A stretch of DNA of 64,000 nucleotides from Tomocerus qinae (Eukaryota > Arthropoda > Collembola > Entomobryomorpha > Tomoceridae), in NCBI GenBank assembly GCA_020055645.1, contig CM034547.1, positions 61,663,884 to 61,727,883 of the forward strand, read 5' to 3'. The position numbers were made by a program, and so were the translations under genes. Shown piece by piece: positions 38,948 through 49,342 of this stretch; the first letter of the stretch is position 1, and each line of letters opens with the position of its first letter. The notes under the pieces are model-generated. The model saw only the letters and a program-made list of their open reading frames with translations, had not been told where the DNA came from and ran no database searches.

Positions 38948-41906
38948 ACTGACGAAAGGACGAGACATGATCTTAATCTTTGATTTGTGTTGGAATACCT
39001 TTACATTACTATAATTATTAAAATATGACAAAATGTATCTCATGAATAAATATCTATTGTTATTTTTATTGAAAATTGAATGTAAATATTGTATGGATTT
39101 ATAAAAGTAGGACAATTAGTATGTCATAGGATGTTAGTTAGAGTAGGACTATGGGAAGTTGTTCTAACATGGCTGAATTTAAATGTATATATTCCTTGAT
39201 TTGCGCTACTGAATCTTATTTTAATGGATATCTCTGAAAATATTACGTAGACAATCATTCGTTATATAATTCGGTTATGTCCAGTTTACTACTACTACTA
39301 CTTGTTTACCATAATATTGTTTTACAGCATGAAATTTTAATACCTACTAATACTTATTAATAATCTGCCATCGACGTCTACAATCATAGGGACAAGTGTA
39401 ACGTGTAACAAGTGTGAGGTTAAATATTTGACTACATGCAAGTCTATTTGTTAAATGTAATTGCCTTCATTACACCTTCACTACATCACCCTGATAAATT
39501 GTTTGTACTTTGTACTAACAAAACTTCTATTTCCAGCAGGTCTATCTTTTTGATTCCTAATCAGTAAAATTATGTTGAAAAACTAATTTTAACCCAAAAA
39601 AAACTACCGAATATGTCAGTTTGTACATAGCTGTCTGTCTATATTCACTGGTTAAAATGTTGCATATGATTAAGTTTAAGAAAAAGAAATTCTTTCTATT
39701 TTTGTAACTAAGTATAGAAGGAGAACATAAAATTAAAATTGACCATTTTGCTTTTTAGACTCTTTACATCACAACTGTCTAAAAATTACTTACAAGTTGA
39801 GACTTTAGACGTCTCAATATTAATAAGTTACGCTATCTATTGTACTAGAAAGCCTAGAAAATTAAAAAAAACCTTAACATAATCTCTAATAATTTTTTAG
39901 CTCGTTACATAATATTATGGCATAAATGTCTATATAATGAAATTGGTAGTAATAAGTAGTGACTATTCACTCCTGTCCGTGTTAAAAATAAAAAATATTC
40001 AAGTTAAAAGAAAGGTAAAATACATTTTCTCTCACTTCAATCTGGTTTGGCATGTCTAGTCAAAACTTGCATTGAATATTAAAATACTTTAATTTGTCTA
40101 ATTGATTAAGACGAAATCGATTTGTTATATAATGAAATAAAATTCTCTAAAAGGAATATATTAAACAAAACATAAAATAGCTCTCTGATCGACTAGTTCG
40201 AGCAGTTCGCCAAGAACTGTAAGATTGGACAATTGTCATTTTTTCGTTCATGTATTCAGGAATTCAGAATGCACAGAATCAAAGAACTCTTGTCTCTCAC
40301 ATAAATAAAATTGCAGCCATGCATGTTCCCTTTAGAATGTAGGTGTAAGTACATGTGATGAATTCTATATGTAAATTAGCTGTGCTGTGAGTTTTCTTTG
40401 AAAATAATTGATGCATTTATCATTTATCATGCACACAACCTTTTAGACTTAAACTGACATGTACGCACACCTTTATGGCATTTAATTTAAAATTAGTCGT
40501 GCTTGAAAGCAACTTTTTTGAGAATTTGTAAAAATAATAATTAGGGTGGTCCAGAAAAAAGTTAAAAAATCGATCACCTCCGATTTTGATAAAAATAGGT
40601 GGAAAAATCACAAATGCAATTCTTATAATGATTCTGGAATCAGAATTATTCCAAAATAAAATTCTGGGGACCTGGAGAAATTCGGAAAGTTGGAAAGCGG
40701 GCAGAATTTCTGAAAATTTTCAACTTTTTATTTTCAAAAATTATTTTACCCGGTTTTACCTGACCAATTTGCATGATGCTAGAGTTGGTTAGATTTGCAA
40801 AAAGATTCTCTACAAGATGGTATACAGACCATTTTGATAACTAGTCTGTGTTGGGCTGTGGAGGGGGGAATTATATGAGTGATGACCCTGTACATGGTCT
40901 AAGGCCTAGACTATACTTCCAGTTTAATCGTCACGTTCACGTTTTGTGACGTCAAAATGACGTCCACATTGACTGAAGTGACTGAGTTCCTTTAAATTTG
41001 GAAATCTCTGATGACTATCAAAACACTTGTAAAAATTGCTTTAAAACTCTTGGAATTCTGTTTAAAGTTCTTACCCGATTTTCTTGTGTGGCACATTTTT
41101 GGAATCCTGGATATATTGTAGACCCATTGTACAAAATATACGATATGTTTACTCATTAATATATCTTATTGCGATATAATTTTGTAAACGACAAAATCTG
41201 CTAGAAAATTTAAATATCGTATATTTTGTACAATGGGGTGGTCGGGCTCTTAAGGAAATTCATGTTTGCAAGCATTCATCATCCATCCATCCATGCCTAT
41301 AAAATGGACGACCATGTTCACGCATGACAATGCAATAGAAAATCAGATTCAAAGGCAAATATTCAGTACAATTTTACTGTTTTATATACAATATTAATTA
41401 AATTATAATGGCATCGGTACACTGCCATCATAACTAATGATAAATATCTACAATGAATCTTATCCATATCCATACTTTGTGAATACCGATGCTTGTTTTT
41501 ATTACACTGATAGTGTTATTAAGAACTTATTAGTTGTTCGGATGATTACATTATCAAATTAAGAAGCGTTTATTATGGCTACAGAAAGGACGAACACTCT
41601 AATCAATCATGCTCATAAATTAATAAACTATAAGCTATAGCTAAAAATGTCTGGAAACATAATAATATTTTGTGTAGCTATTAGACGTGTAGTCACAAGA
41701 TCACTTCGTTTGCTTTCACAATTAAAAATTGCGATTTCAAATCCACTTGTACCTGTGATAAAAAGAAATCCGTAAATCGTAAAAAAAGAAACGGATTAAT
41801 AACTATAATATTATAAAATTATTGTTTGACTAGGTACATTTGAAATAAATACAGGATGACAGGATTTACTCAAATCATTCTTACCTTATACTAGCAGGGA
41901 GCAGAA
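38948..41906. other. Intergenic region without recognised genes
   Basis: Between the orphan ORF and SMIM12 there is AT-rich sequence with only short ORFs. A stretch at about 40540-40620 (GGTGGTCCAGAAAAAAG followed by a short inverted pairing of CACCTCCGATTTT) looks like a worn repeat but has no clear ends. A small palindromic element at 41123-41237 is listed separately. Confidence 0.45.
41123..41237. mobile_element. Small palindromic element, 115 bp, perfect 24-bp terminal inverted repeats
   Basis: The left end CCCATTGTACAAAATATACG is repeated inverted at the right end (CGTATATTTTGTACAATGGG), with perfect pairing continuing four more bases inward (ATAT). The central 67 bases are AT-rich and do not code. 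The size and ends fit a miniature inverted-repeat transposable element. No clear target-site duplication is visible, so the exact ends are uncertain. Confidence 0.6.
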
Positions 41907-42179
41907 TTACTTCACTAATTGAGGGGACATATTTTTTTCAAAAATTGACTTAGGGACAAACTTTTTGTCAGCCAAAGAATCGACAGTTACGCGTTCACTT
42001 CCGGATAGTTCTTTTAATTGACGCTCCTCTCGTTGTTCTTCTATACTTGGTTTGTACGGAGTGTATTTATCGCTAACAATATTTTCTATATTATATCCAA
42101 CGACACCAACTATTGCAGCAACAGGAAGTGTGATGTAAGGTGCATAGACTCTCAGCACAGCCCAAATTGCCGGAAACAT
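41907..42179 (-). CDS. SMIM12: Small integral membrane protein 12 (SMIM12), 90 aa, single coding exon
   Basis: The predicted protein starts MFPAIWAVLRVYAPYITLP and continues AAIVGVVGYNIENIV, giving one membrane segment at about residues 13-29. Then follow EEQREERQLKEL and, near the end, KKFVPKSIFEKN. The same order (MWPVFW..RTYAPYVTFPVA, VGAVGY, ERREDRKLDEL, FAPKAVLNRN) is found in vertebrate SMIM12, which is 92 aa. The frame is open five codons further upstream but with no ATG there, so the ATG at 42179 is the start and matches the family. SMIM12 is a conserved single-pass protein of little-known function. A 5' untranslated exon may exist upstream. Confidence 0.9.
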   Translation of the reverse strand: MFPAIWAVLRVYAPYITLPVAAIVGVVGYNIENIVSDKYTPYKPSIEEQREERQLKELSGSERVTVDSLADKKFVPKSIFEKNMSPQLVK

Positions 42180-42518
42180 ATTTAACCCGGCCAATATTTC
42201 CAGTCTTCGCTTTCAAACTGTAATAAATTATAGAACGAAAATAAATAATTATAGGTTCCAATTCTTCGAAAAATGTAAAGTATTGAAAATATTGGAATCA
42301 CTAATTTGAAAATGTTTCTAATCGATTTACCGCGTAGCATAAACTATTTTAAAAATGGAGGTAACACAGTTTACCATATGCAGGTTTAAATCAATGTCAT
42401 GTCATTAGACTACATGACATACGAAATGAACTGCAACACATGACATGTACAAAGTCCAGTCACACTGGACATGTGCTACTGGTCAAGACCATGTTAATTC
42501 AGACATATATAAATATAA

Positions 42519-43283
42519 AATCTGACCCAAATATAAAACCCAGGGCATGAAAAACACAAAAACCCAGGTTCTTGGGTATAAAACGGCAGAAACCCAAAAA
42601 CCCGGGTTTTTGAGTTGCGTTTTTCCTCACCAAAAACAAAAACCCATGGGTTTTTCATGCCCTGATAAAACCTGACCCAAAAATAAAAACCTGGTCCAAA
42701 TTTAGAACCTGACCCAAAAATTTAAAACCCGACCAAAAAATTTAAAACCTGACCCAAAAATTTAAAACCTGACCCAAAAATTTAAAACCTGACCCAAATA
42801 TTTAAAACCAGACCCAAATATTTAAAACCTGACCCAAAAATTAAAAACCTGACTCAAATATAAGACCTGACCCAAATATTTAAAACCTGACCCAAAAATT
42901 TAAAACCTGACTCAAATATAAGACCTGACCCAAAAATTTAAAACCTGACCCAAAAATTTAAAACCTGACCCAAAAATTTAAAACCTGACTCAAATATAAG
43001 ACCTGACCGAAACATTTAAAACCTGACCCAAAAATTTAAAACCTGACCCAAAAATTTAAAACCTGACCCAAAAATTTAAAACCTGACTCAAATATAAGAC
43101 CTGACCGAAACATTTAAAACCTGACCCAAAAATTTAAAACCTGACCCAAAAATAAAAGCTGACTCAAATGAAGGGCTGACCCAAATGTAGAGCTGACCAA
43201 AAAATTTAAAATCTGACCCAATTGTAAAGGCCGATCCAAATACAAATAGCAACCCAAATAAAAAATGCTGACCCAAATGTAAT
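42519..43283. repeat. Minisatellite, 20-bp unit (TTTAAAACCTGACCCAAAAA), about 35-40 units
   Basis: Units of 20 bp alternate with an 18-bp variant (ACCTGACTCAAATATAAG). In the middle, a block of about 98 bp recurs as a higher-order unit (starting near 42983 and 43081). Units become more divergent at both ends. The array is broken near its left end by a 124 bp insertion (42541-42664). Minus-strand ORFs of 60-70 codons over 43088-43320 are by-products of the repeat, not genes. Confidence 0.92.
42541..42664. mobile_element. hAT-type MITE, 124 bp, with 8-bp target-site duplication
   Basis: The element starts CAGGGCATGAAAAAC and ends GTTTTTCATGCCCTG. It is flanked on both sides by ATAAAACC (42533-42540 and 42665-42672), a perfect 8-bp duplication that comes from the minisatellite unit itself. 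CAGGG termini with 8-bp duplications are typical of the hAT superfamily. The interior has several AAACCC/GGGTTT runs able to fold further. It is non-coding and relies on a transposase elsewhere. Confidence 0.85.
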
Positions 43284-43743
43284 TTACCATATTTCCATCA
43301 CGGTTATATCTGCATTTCACGTATTACATGACTTGTCCCAAATCCCAAATGGGATTTGTCCAATTACGAAATAGTGTACAATGTACGGCAGAAATAGTGA
43401 CGGGAGGCAAATGGCAAAGATAATAAGTTAAGTGGCTAAACTAGGGGCAACGGGGGAGGGGGCAACGGAGGCAACAGGGGCAATTGAGGCAAACGATATC
43501 CTGCTGCCTAAATCTAGCCCAATGTACAATCCCATCTGGGACATGTGGTGTATTAACATAGTAAATAGGTCCCATATTTTTAAAACTTAGTTTATGGTCC
43601 AAATTACTTGAATTTAAAAATAGAAGCAGAGAAACGCATTTGTGACACATACAAAAATCCACGAGGTTATACGGTAAACCTGCTCAAAGCTAGGGCACCG
43701 CAAAGTCAGAAAAATCCCATTTGGGACATGTCATGTAGTCTAG

Positions 43744-44376
43744 GGTTAACCTCTGGGCACTAGGTTGAATTGGAGTCCGGGAAGTAGGATACTGTCAACT
43801 GTAAAAGGTGGTAAATGCTAACTTGGTCAACTACCTGGCTGGAATCCATTCCCACTTCGGCATAATGGTCATTATCATCAAAAACAAGATTCAAGATACA
43901 GAGAGAGCCAAGAGCCAACTACTGTGTGACTAACTAATTTCAACCAAATTACGTCATAGGTATTCAACGTAAATTTTCGATTAATTATTGATGACTATGA
44001 TGACAAATATGAAATAACGGCATTAGATTAAGAATTATCATTTATTTTGTTTTACTTATTATTCTACATAAAGCTATAAAACTTACTTCAAAACCAGAAG
44101 ATTTTGGCTGGAACAACAGTACCAGTGTGAGTGGAAAGGAAAGCAATACAAAACTAAATTAACGAACTTCTAGCGCCTTTCCAAGGATTCCTTGCGGAGC
44201 AAAGAGAAAGAGAAAGTAAAGGAGAGAGTTTTCGAAGGAGAAAGTATAAACTCATAAGATTAATAGCTTGGAAGAAAGGTTATTTTCCCTGGTACTTAGT
44301 GCGATACGATGAAGCAAATGAAATGAAGAATCTGAACTGAATCTACGGTTGTTGCACTGCAATGTCACTTTATGGC
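43744..44376. other. Intergenic region between the repeat element and the WD40 gene
   Basis: No ORF or structured feature of note is seen. The right part is the 3' flank of the minus-strand WD40 gene, whose poly(A) signal is at 44377-44382. Confidence 0.5.
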
Positions 44377-44382
44377 TTTATT
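44377..44382 (-). terminator. Polyadenylation signal of the WD40 gene
   Basis: TTTATT on the plus strand reads AATAAA on the minus strand, about 20 bases beyond the TAA stop at 44402, giving a short 3' UTR like that proposed for GDPGP1. Confidence 0.55.
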
Positions 44383-44401
44383 TGTACAGCTGACAAATTT
44401 T

Positions 44402-47400
44402 TTACATTACTGCATCGTAACTGCTTAAATCTTTGTCCATGTTTTTCATATTTTGCAAGCAAGCCAATCTGGATTCACAATCAAAATATTTTCTGTCATC
44501 TCCGTCATCCTTGAAAATGGATTTTCCGTAGTCGTCCCACTGTTTTTTGGTCATTGTTCTGGGATCTTTAACGGTTTTATCAATAGGATGATTCCCTTCT
44601 ACGATCAGCATAAGATCATCATGCAAAAAATGCTGTTTTTCTATCTCTTTTGCCCGCTGTGAATCTTCAGCTTCTCGAAAAGGTTCAACGGAAGGAATTA
44701 GACGTCTGACCATTTTGCTTCCTTTGTCTTCAGTCTCTTCGTCATCGCCTCTTGTCTTTTCAGCTTGTCGTCTCTCCATCTCTTCAAACATATAGCCCAT
44801 CCGCTGATCATGTGCAGCTTTGGAAATATTCAACGGAATTTCGTTTTCCTTTCGTCCAGCAGTGAGATTCCCCATCGCCACTCGATTACGATAAATATCA
44901 GAAAGATCTGTAATAATATCATGAATAACATATTCAAAAGTATTCTTAAAATACATTATCGTTGATTGTAATTTTCTGAATTTCCCATGCTTTCCGATAC
45001 TCTGAAAAGTAGTTTAAAACGTTAAATTGTCTCACATTTGTCTGCTGGAACCACATGTAAATCGTTTTCAATGCCAACGAACAAATCCCCTTGTTTCGTC
45101 GCGAAACCAGCAAACGAGGGTATCCAGTTTAAATAAATTAGCTATACAGAGATCATCAGTCGATTTTAATAAGCGTTCGACTGAAGTTACAAATAATTTA
45201 CACACGGGTAACCCGTAACCCGTATTTTTTACTTTAGTACTTTGAAAAAGTATGGCTTTCCACTACAACCCGCCCTTAGAAATAATTTTTATGATTTATT
45301 AAATTCATGACTTACCCTGACAAGCTCATTAGTATTAGTCCAAATTCGTAAAGTTTCATCTTTGGAAGCAGAACAAAATATATTCAATGAACTACTACCA
45401 GACAAAGAAATAATCTCTTTCTCATGCGTATAGGCAGTTTTATGGTCAAATCTCTCTAAAAGCATTCAAAACAAATATCGAGAATAAACTTCCTCCAATC
45501 TTTTATAACAGAAAAGTCATGAAAAGCAAAAGATGATTTGACGCACCCAATTTCAGTACATCATAAATAACAACTTTGTGTACAGCAATATCTGCTTTAG
45601 TCAATGCAAAGGCAATTGATTCTCGTATTATGAAAACATGATTAAGAGGATGTTTCCAGGATATGTCCATAAGGGGCACAAATATATCGTCTTGACTAGC
45701 ATGAGAAACTTTCCTGCGAAATGTAATTCATCAAATAATCACTAAAAGTTGTTTCGTAAAAGAAGCAATAAAAAATGCAATTTATTAATACCATATGCGT
45801 ACGGAAGGATCCATTCCACATGAGGCAAATTGGTTTAGCTCTGGATTTGTCACTATTTGATGTACGTGGGTTAAGTGACACTAATTAACATGGAGAAAAA
45901 CATGATAATCAATAATTAGATTTACCCTTAGCTTTGTGAGCTTATTTAGTGTCCGTTCAGTACAGTTATTTGAAAGAAACTTACCATTGTATAAAATTCT
46001 GTTTCACCAGTATTCATATTTATTCTTGCTACCCCACCATCATTCGTTCCAGCGATGATAAATGTCGCTTTTCCGCTGAATTCTTTTACTTCCTCTGAAT
46101 AAATTGTAAAATTACAAAATATCAGAAATTCTTAACAAGTATTTTATACTTTTCAAAGAATTGAGTAAATAAAAATGATTTCATACTAGTGGCAAATTGA
46201 AATTTCATTCCTACTTCCACACAAATAATACTAGGTATGTAATCATATAAAGCAATAGCCGTAATAGCGGATTCACTAGTATGATCCTTCCAGGTGTGTT
46301 TAAGTTTAGCTGGATTTTGTGTTGTATCATAAACTTGTATTTCCGAAGTTCCAATATCATCCGTCTTTACAACAGAGTACAAAAGCTCTAACACAATTGG
46401 GAAATTAGATATTATCCTTATTTTGTTGCACTTATCAGTACAATTTAATCCGCTTATATCATACCATTCTGGGGTATGTATGCGAAACTCTCTAGTGGTG
46501 GCTTTTTGGGTAAAATTAGTGCAGTGTCTACTATATTTCCAGTGACTGGGTTAATAATCCTGATTGTGTTATCAGAACTGGAACAAATTGACCGCAAAGG
46601 ATACGAAGGATTTATTGTCAGCAGCATGTGAGTCAAGGGAGCACTGTGGACAAAAAGCAATAGGGTTATTCCAGATATTGTATGTATTTCAAAATTAAAC
46701 AATTTCAGTAAGTAATAATAACCTTAGTTGAGTATGCAGATAGTGAATAACTTCCATTTTCAAAAGACAAAGTTTACGGGGCCCATTTACCATAACACTT
46801 TTCCTCATCTTATTTATTGCTATATATTCAACTATTTCAGGAGCTTTCATAGATTCTAACTAAAAAGTTCCAAACAAGATTACGATGTACGTGGACTTAA
46901 AGAAACTTTAGTAGTTAAAATGTATCTGATAAATTATTAATTAATTACTTTATTACGACTGTTGAAACTCCAGCCAAACATAGTCAAATCTCTTGAAAAC
47001 GAAAGAGCTGAAATAAAATCGTATGTTACAAACTTCTACTTAAATTTTATAGTAGCTTTCAGATATCAATCCATTAAGCATTATCATCAACTAGAAATAT
47101 TATAGTTGCTTGCAATCTTATAAATGTATTTTATCGTATGTATATAGTATAATGTATTTTACCCGCTTGACCATTTGGATGTTCAATGATATGGGTAACT
47201 CGAGCTGTATGAGGACGAATCTGAGTCAGAAACGTCCATCGTTGTCCCCACATTTTTACTGGAAATTTTAATTCGTATTATACTATAATCGATTCTCATG
47301 AAAACAGGAAAGAAATTATTTTCGTGCATTTGTATACTGATTTGGAGCAAAGCAACTTACGGAGTCCTGTTTCATCGCCAGTTACAACGTAGTCCGAAGC

Positions 47401-48512
47401 CCCACTGGCGCAAACGGCTGTGAGCTTGTGCTCGTGAAGGAATTTTTTGGAACCATGAAATCTTCCATTAGTATCAATAATTGTACAATGCTGTTTGTAA
47501 GTCAAGTACATCCACTGCTTTCTGCTGCTTCCCATATCTTCAGCTGGGTTATCAAAGCATGTTTGTTCTACATACGCTTTCTCCGCTTCAATATCCGAAG
47601 CTTTTATAGTTTCTTGCAAAGAAACCACATTATTTACCGGATGAAAGGTATATTTCTGTACAAAGTTCAATTTTCATCATTGTCCTATTGTGAATTTAGT
47701 TTTCGCCACAAACGATATAATGGGTTATAGTTAGTGTAGTTACATAGAGAGTGTGGACGCTGATAATGAAAAAGTCGAATTGAACTTCATCTTTAGCCTT
47801 TAGCTCCCCGTAAATTATTTTAGAAATTGGGACAACAGACACTGAATCCATGAGAAGAGTGAAGTCTTCTCTGAGAATATAAAAACTACTTTTTCCAGGA
47901 TTATATCCGATATAATATCCTGTCTTTGATTTTCCTGGGGTAGCTTCTTTGGCATCTGGGTTCTCTCCTCGATTGCCCTCGCCAGGTTTGTCCTTTACAG
48001 CCGTCTGTTGCATGTAAATAAGCTTGGTAAAACGCTTGGGGGTTGTCACTGATGGTAATTTCGTTCCTGACCAGCTGTATCTATGAACTTCGTAATATTT
48101 TGTAACATGGATGTATTCCTAGATTAATTTTATTGGGATAAAGCAAAACTACATAAAAGCAATTTTGTGCCATACAATAATCGTGCATGGTAAGAAGAAT
48201 TTTAGGGTGTTTGATAAGCAAGTTTACTTGGACACTAGGATTAAACAAAAGATCTGTCCCTCCATAAACTTTTACTCCTTGATTCATTGCCCCCAATGAC
48301 ATTCCATGTATAAGTCTTTTGTCTTCCACCACGTAATCCTCGTCCAAGTTTACAACTTTATCTTGCTCTGTGTAATTATCGTTGATTGCGTCAAGTGATT
48401 GCTTAAACGAATCCATTGTCCTTGTACAACTATCGAAAATCTTAAATGTGATATCCATGGCCTGCGAATGGGGTTTATGGCCTTTTTTCTTACTTTTCTT
48501 GTCAGGTGCCAT
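44402..48512 (-). CDS. WD40-repeat protein of unknown family, 13 exons, 906 aa
   Basis: Exons on the minus strand: 48512-48228, 48118-47744, 47655-47361, 47258-47163, 47007-46957, 46855-46723, 46643-46465, 46387-46187, 46094-45985, 45880-45792, 45713-45547, 45455-45316 and 45001-44402. They total 2721 nt, all GT/AG, with phases agreeing throughout. The N-terminus is lysine-rich (KKSKKKGHKP), followed by a region without known motif. WD-type blades are visible as VVTGDETGLLKMW, ICSSSDNTIRIINPVTG, IIAGTNDGGVARINMNTG, FASCGMDPSVRIW and FCSASKDETLRIW. The C-terminal 200 residues (last exon) are charged and helical (EEMERRQAEKTR; a run of KMVRRLIPSVEPFREAEDSQ) and contain no WD unit. It is probably a scaffold. 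A ciliary or sperm-axonemal role is possible because many large, poorly conserved WD proteins act there, but nothing in the sequence proves it. Exon 1 and 2 boundaries are the least certain. Confidence 0.75.
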
Positions 48513-48920
48513 TGTGCTAAGTCTGAGAGTAGTCAAAAGCACCGTAAAATGGAAAGTTTCTTGCGTTTTACTAGAAATGGATTTATTTGCCTTTATATTA
48601 ATTAAATGGATTCATTTTTTAAATCAATGGTTTCATGCAGTTAAGATTAAAAAATATGTAAGTAGCTCACAAAAAGGTTAGTAATTATTAAAGAATGCAC
48701 AAATCCTACTCGCTACACAAATGATTATTCGTATCCGGGTGTACCCAACCCAGATGGTCAAGTATATTTTATTCCAAGGATGGCATAGGGTTTGGCATAG
48801 GGTATAATTTTATTCTATGTATATAGGCAGACTGAACATCATTCATTACCTGAACAGACTGACTACTAATCAAGACTTCCTGTATTCTATTCTTATTATT
48901 TCATAATAAGAGAATCAAGA

Positions 48921-49119
48921 GTCGGAGTCAAATTTTTGAAAATCACCTTAGCTACTAACTAATTTTAATTTAAAATCCCTCTCCTTCCCCTTAGCATAAA
49001 ACTGTACAATGTAGGTACCAAAGTATCAATTCGGTGTATTATCATACTTTGGTGTGCCAATTTATGCTAAGAAGTTGTTGAGGGGAAAATGGAGTGAGGT
49101 GCTAAATTCCGACTCCGAC
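48921..49119. mobile_element. Foldback element of about 200 bp with imperfect inverted repeats
   Basis: The left end GTCGGAGTCAAATTT and right end AAATTCCGACTCCGAC are inverted. Inside, CCTTCCCCTTAGCATAAA and ACCAAAGTAT pair with ATACTTTGGT, TTTATGCTAAG and GAGGGGAAAA, so most of the element folds back on itself with gaps. It lies 16 bases left of the next element. No target duplication could be assigned. Confidence 0.6.
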
Positions 49120-49135
49120 CCCAGACAACTGACTA

Positions 49136-49342
49136 CAGTCCAGTCGGATTCTATGTGAACTCGATGCGACATAAACGGCCGTCTTAAGGTTAGTTTTCTG
49201 AGTACTATATTCATTACCACCATGACTACAGCTCAAATGCTTATGTTGGTGAATGGTGAATAATAAAGTATAGTACTCAGAAAACTAACCGCATAACGGC
49301 CGTTTATGTCGCATCGAGTTCACATAGAATCCGACTGGACTG
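49136..49342. mobile_element. Tc1/mariner-type foldback MITE, 207 bp, flanked by TA
   Basis: Arms of about 74 bp (left from 49136, right ending 49342) are inverted copies, identical except for one block of about five bases (TTAAG versus GCATA). They start CAGTCCAGTCGGATTC and enclose a 59-base spacer. A TA lies immediately outside each end, which fits the TA target duplication and CAG-type termini of the Tc1/mariner (IS630) superfamily. The near identity of the arms suggests recent origin or gene conversion. It does not code. Confidence 0.8.

Larger units (their letters stand above)
42405..43743. mobile_element. Putative 1.3 kb terminal-inverted-repeat element enclosing a minisatellite
   Basis: TTAGACTACATGACAT near 42405 and ATGTCATGTAGTCTAG ending near 43743 are inverted copies (14-15 bp matching). 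Both are next to further CATGACATG / CCCAAATGGGATTTGTCC-type sequence that is repeated inside the right part (43334-43360, 43713-43725 and a degenerate copy near 43528). Between them lies the 20-bp tandem array. No transposase ORF is present. This would be a non-autonomous DNA element with an internal satellite; a target duplication was not identified. Confidence 0.4.

Noticed and set aside
43088..43320. Minus-strand ORFs with repeated FLGQ-like peptides
   Set aside because: They are translations of the 20-bp minisatellite; unit length not a multiple of three gives cyclic peptide patterns.
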